DNA of 64,000 bases from Chlorophyllum brunneum. Its lineage: Eukaryota; Basidiomycota; Agaricomycetes; Agaricales; Agaricaceae. Below, piece by piece: positions 1-8,911 of this stretch. Location of the stretch: NCBI GenBank assembly GCA_963576785.1, contig OY756139.1:3534001-3598000 (forward strand), read 5' to 3'. The notes beneath the pieces are model-generated. The model saw only the letters and a program-made list of their open reading frames with translations, had not been told where the DNA came from and searched no databases. The translations under genes were made by a program, and so were the position numbers. Each line of letters opens with the position of its first letter. Position 1 is the stretch's first letter.

Positions 1-677
1 CACTCGTTGAAGGCATCCACGATACATACTCCTCGATTCACCCGCGGCGTATGAAAGGGTTCGATGGTCCATACACAGTGGATATTTTAAAAAAGGATGC
101 TCCTGCCGACGCACCTGCATGGCGCCATGAACTCTGTCACGATGCAGAATCCATCATCTGGGTTTGCTTCTGGTGGGCTATTCAAGCTGCACCAAAGGGC
201 GCACCAGAAGAACGTCTTCATCCCTTATACTGGTCCTCCTTACTACCTTCGGATGATGAATCTCAACAGGAATGGCAAAGGAGGGATGATCGGTGGATGC
301 TTCTACATGCATTTTCATCCCACGATAAAGTGTTGCATTCGGGATATGGAGCGCTTGGGGAGTTATTTCAGAACATGGCTTGGGGAATTGACCATGATTA
401 CCATTGGGCTCAGGATGCTAATCGAAGAAAAGTGGAATATGTGAATGAATTAATGCAACGTTTGATTTTGAATTTTGTTGTTGAGAATGGGGATGCGGAG
501 TTTATGGATTGGGAGAAGGCGAGGGAGCCGAGATCGCTTCGACGGGTATATCCTTATTTTGAACCGGAGGAGGAGAAAGAGGGGGATGATGGTAATAGTG
601 ATGATGAGGATGACGAGGAGGATGATGATAATGATGACGAGGACCATGAGAGTGGGGAGAGGGTTAAGGACGAATAG
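1..677 (+). CDS. FunK1-type protein kinase, C-terminal part (truncated by window edge)
   Basis: The reading frame is already open at base 3 and runs to a TAG at 675-677, so the gene starts left of the window. The visible part is the C-lobe of a fungal-type (FunK1) kinase. It shares HP.RM..FDGPY, W.HEL.HDAES, HSGY.ALG.LF and YVNELMQRLILNFVVEN with the kinase at 8912-11561. HRD and DFG motifs lie outside the window. After about residue 170 (counting from the Met at 51) the protein becomes a long Asp/Glu-rich tail, as in the other copy. FunK1 is a kinase family expanded in mushroom-forming fungi; substrates are unknown. The sequence is CpG-rich with no internal stops, so it may be functional. 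It converges on the minus-strand gene at 1087-1376. Confidence 0.8.
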   Translation, partial: LVEGIHDTYSSIHPRRMKGFDGPYTVDILKKDAPADAPAWRHELCHDAESIIWVCFWWAIQAAPKGAPEERLHPLYWSSLLPSDDESQQEWQRRDDRWMLLHAFSSHDKVLHSGYGALGELFQNMAWGIDHDYHWAQDANRRKVEYVNELMQRLILNFVVENGDAEFMDWEKAREPRSLRRVYPYFEPEEEKEGDDGNSDDEDDEEDDDNDDEDHESGERVKDE

Positions 678-1086
678 GGTTATTCCGTTCATAAAATTTT
701 ATAATCTGTGACTATCCTCTTCGTAGTTGAAGAAAGCTTATACACAGTTCAAATATACACTTTATACACTTGCCAGTTTGACGGTCGTGGCGCTGGTCTA
801 ATAATAGCGTGAGGATGGGCGGGCATCAAAGAGTGTCGAGCTGAGGTACGGGAAGGGACTGCCTTCTTGGGTCATTTACGAAGCTCACGAGTGATTCCGT
901 GGTGACATATGTGTAATAATAAACCCAGAGCAGTGTACAAAGGAATTTTTTTAAATCCGTTAAAATTCGAAAATCTCCAAACCGATTTCATCTTTCATCC
1001 AAGTAGTCCCTGCGGTACCACAAAATCATACACATCCGACAAAGACTGAATGACGAAAGAACATGACCGCATCACGAGGGGGTATA
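678..1086. other. Intergenic region between convergent genes
   Basis: 409 bases between two convergent genes. It contains AT-rich stretches that fit 3' UTRs and poly(A) signals. No ORF, repeat or RNA gene is recognised. Confidence 0.5.
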
Positions 1087-1376
1087 TTACACGGAGCTTG
1101 TGGGGGTCGGAAGAGGGGTGCTACTAGCGGTTGTGGGGAATACGGATGGGCTGGCGCCTGGGATGCATATCCAGTAGTATTCATTTTGAGGGACACAGCC
1201 AGATCCGGGAGCGCAGTCTATATTGCTTTTAGGGACGAAATGCGAAAGGTTGAGGTTGGATACTAACCTGAAGGTCCATTGTACAAACGCCCACCGCATT
1301 GGTCCCAGAAGGGAACGTAGGCGGATACTTGGGAGATGGAGATGGTGAAAGCGATTAGAGTAGCGGTGAACTTCAT
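1087..1376 (-). CDS. Small secreted CBM1 (fungal cellulose-binding) domain protein
   Basis: The two exons are 1376-1268 and 1217-1087, with a 50-nt intron (GTTAGT...TATAG) at 1267-1218. Splicing gives 79 aa. The start ATG at 1376-1374 opens a hydrophobic signal peptide (MKFTATLIAFTISISQVSA), followed by a CBM1 core: WDQCGG, GPSDCAPGSGC, QNEYYWICIPG. The four cysteines (QCGG, DC, GC, IC) and the aromatic YYW match the family spacing. The C-terminus is a short Ser/Thr/Pro linker ending at a stop with no catalytic domain, so this is a stand-alone binding module, probably exported to bind cellulose or chitin-like polymers. It could be a relic of a linker-CBM enzyme, but the signal peptide, frame and splice sites are all intact. 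Confidence 0.8.
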
Positions 1377-1423
1377 TTGTCGAGGATTTTTTTCTGGGGC
1401 AACCAAGATGATGGGGGGTGTGG

Positions 1424-1430
1424 ATTTATA
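1424..1430 (-). promoter_or_regulatory. Putative TATA box of the CBM1 gene
   Basis: On the minus strand this reads TATAAAT, about 50 bases upstream of the CBM1 start codon. The position is suitable for a short fungal 5' leader. Inference from sequence only. Confidence 0.4.
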
Positions 1431-1902
1431 TGCGCTTGGGTGTCGGTTTTATCTCGCATCGGAACGTGCAGGGGACCTAGATCCTGTACCTCTGGATAAG
1501 TATCTCTATTCACCCCATTGCACCGCGGAAAAACAACGACAGAAAAATCAGGGTCATGCCCCAGTAAGAATAATTCTCCTTGTGGTTTCTCAGATCAAAT
1601 TGCTAGAATAACGAGCGTGATGTTGGTATGATTTCAATTCAGGGTTGCTCCCGCGACTTTATTCAAGTTGTTGTCGGGTAGTTATACAGCGATGATCGGT
1701 ATAAAGAAGCTATGCTATCCTGAGCTGTAAACCCATTTCTAGACTAACTGTGGTCGCTGTTCGAGATAATGACGGGGTGTTTGGTGTTTAGGATAGTGGC
1801 AAGACTCGACGTTGTGATGGAGATGATGAGGGGCATGAATTCGAGAGGATTCGCGGAGCCGCAGACACGGCAATTGCCGAGAGCACTCTTGCCTCTGCCA
1901 CC
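1431..1902. other. Divergent promoter region
   Basis: 472 bases between the divergent CBM1 gene and the gene at 1903. No convincing ORF, repeat or RNA was found. It probably carries promoters for both genes. Confidence 0.4.
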
Positions 1903-2980
1903 ATGCTCGACTTCCTCTGCTGCCTCTCTAGAAAACGGTCCCGTCCACTCGTGAGTCAAGTGTTTGTTGCTGGTGTATCATCACTAATGTGTTATAGATC
2001 CAACCAGATGAACGCGCGCATCTTATTCCGCGAGAGCCACAGCCGTAAGCTCATCCACCACGTTGTCCAAACGCGGTCAGCTTGCTCATTTTAACCGTCT
2101 CTGAATTCCCCAGCGCCAATATCGACGACGAGACTACTCGACGCCGGCGCGCATTGGAGAACCGTTTCACGAATATTGTCCGTGCCAAAAGAGGGTATGT
2201 CTATGTTCAATATTTCCCCTGAATCTATTTCAAATTGATATAAATTTCCGCAATAGCAAAATGGTCAACCTGCATGACAGTTTACCATTTAACCTACACA
2301 ACCGCAATCTCTCTGCATGTCTAGACCCGTCTTCATCACGCTCCGCATCGGACTCTCTTCTCGCTTCACCAACATCTCCTCGATACCCAATATCGTATGG
2401 CGTACACCCCACTCCGAACTTTTACAGTAGCCCTCTCGTGGATGACTCGAGGCAAAATTCAGCATCGAGGTCTTCGTCTATCGTTACTCCTCAAGGTTAT
2501 GAAGGGGAAGAGGATGAGGGTTCGTATGGGGAAGAAGAAGACCGGACACCGATTTTGAATTTGCGACTTGTCAATCCTGGACTTGGGATAGGTAGGCCGT
2601 TGATAACGCGTGGGCGGTCGCCGCTTAAGTACGCGAGCGGCGAAACTTCGTCGGAGGCACTAGGGATAGGAGAGGAAAGCTCAGGGAGAGGGAGGGAGGG
2701 AGGACCAACCCAGGATGGCCTTGGACCTCGAGTTATACCACCACCAACACCCAAAAAGGACTCTGTGGAGGATGTAACATCGCCTACAAGTACGGTCATG
2801 CCTGCTGCCGTCACGCCTCAAACCCCTACCGTACGTCCTCGTTCCTTCACGTCTCGTGCACTTATCATCGACTTTTTGTGTTCTACCCAGGCAAATGTGC
2901 AAGTATCTATTTCCCCAGCTTCGACAACAAGCTTTAGAATCGAAGAAACGACTCCACTCGTACTCGCATGGGAGACTTAG
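1903..2980 (+). CDS. Unrecognised five-exon gene, low-complexity Ser/Pro-rich protein
   Basis: A consistent splice model is 1903-1950, 1998-2044, 2114-2194, 2257-2830 and 2891-2980. Introns are 47, 69, 62 and 60 nt, all GT...AG, and the joined frame is 840 nt (279 aa). The N-terminus MLDFLCCLSRKRSRPL has a Cys-Cys pair next to basic residues, a pattern that could be palmitoylated for membrane attachment. Exon 3 encodes a charged, probably helical segment (DDETTRRRRALENRFTNIV) running into a GKMVNL motif. The rest is Ser/Pro/Glu-rich and probably disordered. I do not recognise the family; the N-terminal layout faintly recalls lipid-anchored endosomal adaptors, but this is not evidence of function. 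The 60-nt last intron keeps the frame open, so it may or may not be spliced. Confidence 0.6.
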
Positions 2981-3793
2981 TTCGAAATATTCAGCGCTTT
3001 CTCCCAACTCCAGGCCCTACGCGTAAAATTCGACTAATCCTCGTAATTCTGACACGCACCGTTACGATCCTGATATGATACCATCATTCCCATCATACAA
3101 CAACAAAAAGCCTCGACCATAGATCTATTCATATCCATCCATTCCTCGTGTTTCCGAGCTCACCAATACCACAATCACCAGTTCTCTCCTCGACCACTCG
3201 TTTGTTTAAATTAATCAAAACACTCATTGCATGTTTTCCTTCACACTTTCATTTGACCCATATACATATAGGTATCGTAGCACAGGACCTCTCGTTTTTT
3301 TTCGTTTGGCGATTTGTGACATCCATACATACACGTTCGTTTGGTTTCGCTATGCTTTTGTACCATTAATACACATCCTAGTTCTCTCTACCATGTCGCG
3401 TGTCGTTCTTTCACCTCTTGTGTACGGTTTTCGATAATCACGTATATTTGAGTTCGTGTTTTTCTTTTTGTTCGAGTTGAGGTGGGCAGTCGGGACCGAA
3501 ACTATAGAGCGTCAGGTGACTAGCCGAAAGTAATAAACAAAGATTCAACAGAAATATATAAAGGTAATTAGTGGTATACAGTTTATTCCACTTAGATCTT
3601 GTTCTTGGTGAGAAATGTGAGTATTGTATATCTCAGCCTTTGGGCTTTCATCTGATGGCGCTGAGACTTGGTTCCCGGAGTTTTCTTTGGCTTGTGTGTA
3701 CACTTGGTGGAAACATTCACGTGGATATTATCATGATCCATCGGACGCCCATGGTGCCATTGCTGTTGATATACCACCAACTCCTGCAACAAA
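2981..3793. other. Intergenic region with 3' UTR and promoter-like sequence
   Basis: 813 bases with C/T-rich and AT-rich stretches after the stop at 2980. A TATATAAA at 3555-3562 may drive the NACHT gene. Short open frames near 3571-3793 have no recognisable content and may be leader sequence. Confidence 0.4.
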
Positions 3794-6177
3794 ATGCTGT
3801 TGGAAACCGAAAGAACTCTTGTCACTCGCCTCAAGAAACACAAATCGTCCGGGGTGGAAACTCAACCTGCGCCAACCCTCACCCAGCCTTCTACAACTTC
3901 ATCTGATCCCGTATCTGTCCTCACTTCCCGAGCGGGTGGTAATCCACATCCTGAGTCTAATCAGACTCCTGTGGTACCTCCTGAGGGTGAGTGATTGCGA
4001 TTAATAACGGGGGGATGTGCTCACGGTTTGTAGATCAAGCACCTTCCAACGATCCTACGACTGGGTTCTTCCCAAACGCCCATCATCTGGTGTTAAACGA
4101 TCCGGTGATGGTGGAGAATATGTTCAACTCTGGAGGAACAGGTACGCAATATGGATCGTGACCCATCGTTCCTTGTCTTAATTATATACCAGTTCTGCAG
4201 GTTCTCGCGGATAGAAGGATGATAGGCGCCGAGGTTGACTCCTCTGCCCGCGATCCTCCACCAATATGCTATCCCGCTACTCGCCAGAACCTCAGAGGGC
4301 GTATCTCTGATTGGATCGTCGATCCAAAACGCCACTGGAGAATGCTTTGGGTCCTGGGACCCGCAGGAGTTGGAAAATCCGCGGTCGCACAGACGATCGC
4401 TGAAGAATCTAAAGCAGCTGGATGTCTAGGTGCTGCTTGCTTCCTCTCCAGACCTAGTCACAGAGACGATCCGGATCGTATCATTCCGACTCTCGCATTT
4501 CAACTTGCTCTTACACACCCCATATCATCACACAACGCCTTGCTGATGATTCGACGATCCTCGAGAAGAATCGGAGGGTTTAGTTTAGGGAACTCATCAT
4601 TGAACCCTTTCAACTCATCTCAACCCAACACACATCCACCGTTCAAGAACCGTTACTTATCATACTCGATGGACTGGACGAATGTAAAAGCGAGGTAGCA
4701 CAGTGTGAGTTCATTGAGCTCATCAGCGACCACGTTCGATCCGTTCCCGAATTCCCTCTACTGTGGATGATATGTAGTCGACCAGAGTGGCATCTCAAGT
4801 ACTTGCTATCGCAGCCAGACTTCCAGGTCACCTGTAAACGGGAGGAGCTCTGGATCGATGACGAAGAAGCTCAACGAGACGTCTTACGCGTTCTGGAAGA
4901 TGGGTTCCGCGATATTCGTTTGCGAGAATTTCTGGATGATAGCTGGCCATCCGAAGCCCACCTTCGACTGATCACTGCAGCTGCGTCCGGGCTTTTCGCT
5001 TTCGCCTCTACGATCATTCGATTCGTCGGTGATGCCAGTACCGGCGACCCATGCAGTCAGTTGCAAATCTGTATCCGATTCATAGGAGGTTGTGGTCTGC
5101 CGGGAGCCATGAATCCATTACACGCACTTGATCTTCTCTATCGAGAAATACTTTCAAGTATCCCGCCTGGAATCCTCGCGACCACCATGCGGATTTTGGG
5201 GATGTCCATCCTATTCGGCCGTTTTTTGCTACCAGTCCAAACTCAGGCCCACTTTCTCCGCTTGGATCGGTCCACTTTCTATCATGCCTTGAGGCGTTTA
5301 TACTCGGTCCTCGAGATACCCTCGTCATCCGATGCTCCTACCGACGCCATACGGTTTTACCACGCATCTTTCGGAGATTATCTTCGTGACACGGGACGGT
5401 CTGGTGATTTTGCAATCGACGAAAAAAAGGTCTGCTTTGATGTCGCTCTCTGCTCGCTTCGCTGGCAAACACGCTCGATGTCAGAGTTATGCCAAGGTAA
5501 CGTTTCGTTGTCTCATGTCATTTCTAGTGTGCTCATAGCCGTTTCCGTCAATCCCATATGACCCGTCACCCCCTCTGTTACAGATCTCACCTGGACCCAA
5601 ACACCAAAAGACCAGGAGGCTTTAGTCGGATCACTCAGTGACTACTCTTCATATGTTCTATGGGAGGCATGTTCCAAGGTTACTGGCACAAACGCACTGC
5701 AGCTGGTCGAGGAACTAAAGGAATATGATTTCGGCGCTTTACGAAGTGACCCAGTTGGCTTCGGCGAGTTCTTACAATGGCTCTACTTGTTGGTAAGTGT
5801 AGGAACAATATACTAACAGCAAAGTACTCATTTTTTTTGGACATTAGCGTTGGGACCCTTCAGCCCGAGCCCTGATTCACGCGCCGGTAGATACTTGTCC
5901 AACTGATCATGGGAGTAAAACGCTTTGGTTCGATTATGCTCCAATTGGCAGTCTCAAGGCGTACAGAGAGTCATTTGACGCCAGTTCCCCTGAAGAATCA
6001 ACCCCGAATACAATTAAATTGCATCTAGGAGAAGGGAATAATGCCTTAGAGATAAAGATGACGCTCTCTTTGAGTTGGGCTTCATGGCAACCTGATCCTA
6101 ATTTCGCGCCTACACCACCATCTCCCGGATCTCCGACTGTATTACTCGGGCCATTGACGTTGCCAGACGAAGATTGA
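3794..6177 (+). pseudogene. NACHT-domain NTPase (agaric NLR-like), probably broken
   Basis: Exons: 3794-3986, 4034-4141, from 4193, plus later exons with introns near 5500-5583 and 5774-5849; the end is a TGA at 6175-6177. It has the agaric NACHT signature: a GAEVDSSARDPPP lead-in, Walker A GPAGVGKSA, Walker B LLIILDGLDECKS, and a sensor-like WMICSRPEWHLKYLL. The C-terminal region (WTQTPKDQEALVGSLSDYS onward) follows the usual layout of this family. Such proteins are STAND ATPases linked to non-self recognition and cell death in fungi. Two lesions break the frame: a one-base shift near 4520-4535, and a TAG at 4581-4583 where the second copy at 16.1 kb has CAG. An unusual intron (GTATCA near 4478 to TTTAG near 4589) would bypass both but would delete a conserved part of the domain. 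Confidence 0.7.
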
Positions 6178-6371
6178 AAGCTTGAAGAGGAATATCCGTT
6201 ATGTTCTTAGATCTCTTGATTTTGTACTAGTATTCATGTCTTAGGGCTCAAGCAGACGAAGAGAGGCTTTGTGAGATCGCGAGCGTAAAAAGGAATTTCA
6301 CCTCACTTCGATACATATGAACTTATAGGAAAACCTTGAAGTGAACCTTCTCGAAATGAGTTGCTTTCCAA

Positions 6372-7040
6372 ATGAATGTGGTGGTGACGAGGTCCGTTAC
6401 GGCAGGACATCGAGAACTCCCGAATGGAAAATACCGAGGCATGTTTTTCTATGTCCTCGATGTACTCGCAATCACTGCTGCCTTCTTGGCTCATCGTTAC
6501 TATCCACGTACATGGATATCTTCAGTACCCGGAGGGGGCTCAACAAAACCTGCAAAATCTGTAATGCAGCCACCGAGGGATGATCTCGCCCCCCCCCCCC
6601 CCAAAGATGACTTGCTTACCGCAGAGGAACTTAAACAGTTCGACGGAAGCGGCGCACTCAAACCAATCTATGTTGCGATAAAGGGTGAGCGTATCCTCTT
6701 AAACCTGAATGATGTGCTGCTGAACGTGCTTTTGTCCTCACACAGGAGACGTTTTTGACGTCACTCGTAGAGCGGACACGTATGGGAGGGGAAAGTCGTA
6801 CAACATCTTTGCAGGGAAGGATGGTTCGCGTGGATTTGACATGTGTAGCTTGAAACCAGAGGATGCAGTTGCAGATTATAGTGTGTTAAGTGAGAAGCAC
6901 CGGAAGGTTTTGGATGATTGGCATTCGTTTTTTCTGTACGTCTTGATTTTGTCATCTCCACTTAGTTCATTTTAATTATTCTTGTTTGCAGTAAACGCTA
7001 CAACATCATGGGGCGTGTGACTGACAGTTCCAAGATTTAA
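6372..7040 (+). CDS. DAP1: DAP1/MAPR cytochrome b5-like heme-binding protein
   Basis: Exons 6372-6684, 6746-6935 and 6992-7040 (introns 61 and 56 nt) join to 183 aa; an internal ATG at 6441 would give 160 aa and may be the true start. An N-terminal hydrophobic segment (FFYVLDVLAITAAFLAHRYY) is followed by a Pro-rich linker and the MAPR core: LTAEELKQFDGS, KPIYVAIKGDVFDVT, TYGRGKSYNIFAGKD, SRGFDMCSLKPED, LDDWHSFFLKRYN. DAP1 family proteins are membrane-anchored, bind heme through a tyrosine and support sterol-synthesising cytochrome P450s. All domain landmarks are present and in frame. A run of 14 C at 6589-6602 encodes the Pro linker and could slip. Its left neighbour is the NACHT pseudogene. 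Confidence 0.85.
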
Positions 7041-7323
7041 TGCGTAGTATAATGGGTCTGTTTCTTGGGTACCGCGTTATCTAATATACGTTCACTTCAA
7101 CAACACAACAAATTACATCCTCAGGGAGCGCTTTCTAGCCACTAGGGTACCTTTCCAAACTGGTTATCTCCATGAGATTACAACGAACTCAGTCCAGCCC
7201 GCTGAGGTTTCGTTTTGACGGGGCCTTGTAATATTCATCAAAACTATCCACTGATTAACAAAGGTCATTTCGAACGATACCTGACGACCAAAAATACGTA
7301 CCAAATAATCACACTCATCATCA

Positions 7324-8803
7324 TTATAGGTAGGGTGACAGGGCTGAAGGGAACCTATGCTCACTCGCCTTCCTTTTATCCATGAAATCCGCATCTTTGT
7401 TCTCGACGACAAAATTGAGGATCAGACGTTGAAGTAGTTCATGAACGTATTCCGGTTTTCGCTGATTGACGTCCTGAACCCAGTGGTAGTCCGGGGTGAT
7501 CCCGTCTGCCATTTCTCCAAACAGTTTCCCGAGGGCTTCATACCCGGAATGTAAAATTTTGTTGCGAGACAAAATCGCAGTGAGGAGCATATTCCGCATA
7601 TCCCTCTCTGGCAATCCCTGTCCAGATCCATCATAGCTGGGAAGTAATGACTCCCAGTAAGCACGTATAATAGGCTCTTTTGGCACGGCTAGAATGGCCC
7701 AGCAGAAGCAAGTCCAGATGCAAGATTCTGCATCGTGTCGTGTCGCCACGTAGTTGTAGTGGAAGAAGTGTTCTTCCGTATAAACTCATCTTCATATGGA
7801 CCATCAAACTCCTTCATACGTCGTGGATGAATTGAGCTGTAGGCATCACTGATGGGCATCCGTGAGCTTTGGCAAGGCAGTAAAAGCTATTCTAGAAGGC
7901 GGTAGCAGTTTCCCCGCCTGAACAGCGCGGGCGATGAAGATCGGTGTTCCCTATTGATACCTTAGCCTCAAAACACCTACGACGTCAGATGGAACTTACG
8001 ACAAATTCACTTCAGAAGAACCAGGGAGTTTGCTACAACCAGAGTCGATAAGGAGGACGGAAGACCTGTGTTTGGGTTTCCTACATCCAACCGTAAGCAA
8101 TCGCGACTTGTGAAATGAGTTGTAACATACTGAGTGTCAAGCAAATGCTCAGTAAAGACAGAGGTTGTCGACGAGGACGCCTCGGTCTGATCCTCCAGCA
8201 ATTCAGGTCAGATTAGTATATTCCATGGATTAATATCACGGTGAAGGATTTGGTGATCAACGTATAGAGCTCGAGTGACTGTGGAAACGGTAAGGAATCA
8301 CAGGGATTGATCCAAGAACAGAACAGCTTACCCTCCAAGAGATCATATGTCGCATGAAGGACCTTTCTGGGAGTATCCAAGGCCATGAAATTGGTCCTAT
8401 AATCTTGTAAGCCACTACGGAGCTTGATACGGTTATTGCCTTTGACTGCCCCCATGGTGCCAAGATAAGGCTCGGCTGGATATGTCGTGTCGAGGATTTG
8501 CCTTTCGCTGGATGGACGCATAGTCCTGGTATACCTGTCTTTGATGACGACGTGAGGCACCACCTTTTCTGTGGGTTTGTAGGAAAAGAACATTGGATCG
8601 GTGACCAAAAAGGTCGCTTGGGTAATGACTATAGCAAACCGAATATGTCTTTCTGGCCCTGCGTGCGGGTATAAGGCGTACCACGTGTGTATCTGCATTA
8701 GGAGACTGGCTTTCTGGGCATAGTAACCTAAGGCGTGGCGTCCTGAATGTTCAAGGGTGCTTTGTCGTGGGCCTTGTTCCAGTATTATTAAGATCACAAC
8801 CAA
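7324..8803 (-). pseudogene. FunK1-type protein kinase pseudogene (tandem copy 1)
   Basis: Similar to the kinase at 8912-11561 but without its N-terminal region. The N-lobe (VVIKDRYTRTMRPSSE, TPRKVLHATYDLLEG) is at 8803-8320. The loop exon (ILHRDINPWN) is near 8265-8215, and its next Arg codon (CGA in the intact copy) is TGA. A DFG-like exon near 8090-8000 reads IDSG instead of DFG. The C-lobe (7749-7324) is preceded by a frame break: bases are missing between TTTTW and the following H-D-A-E-S block. Loss of the N-terminus, the nonsense codon and the frameshift make a working kinase unlikely. It lies 108 bases downstream of the intact copy, in the same orientation. Confidence 0.75.
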
Positions 8804-8911
8804 TGGTACATCCTGTACATATTTAAAGATGTACGAGGCAGACAGACATTTGACTATATCCGTATTATTACTCCGTACGAGCTTTCTTCGTCTAGCAAGA
8901 AGTGCGTGAGG

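Noticed and set aside
450..692. 80-aa minus-strand hydrophobic ORF
   Set aside because: Its Ile/Val run is the complement of the GAT/GAC-rich acidic tail of the kinase on the plus strand.
3571..3793. Upstream start for the NACHT gene at 3571 or 3624
   Set aside because: These frames do not join to the downstream exons; ATG 3794 gives a continuous splice model.
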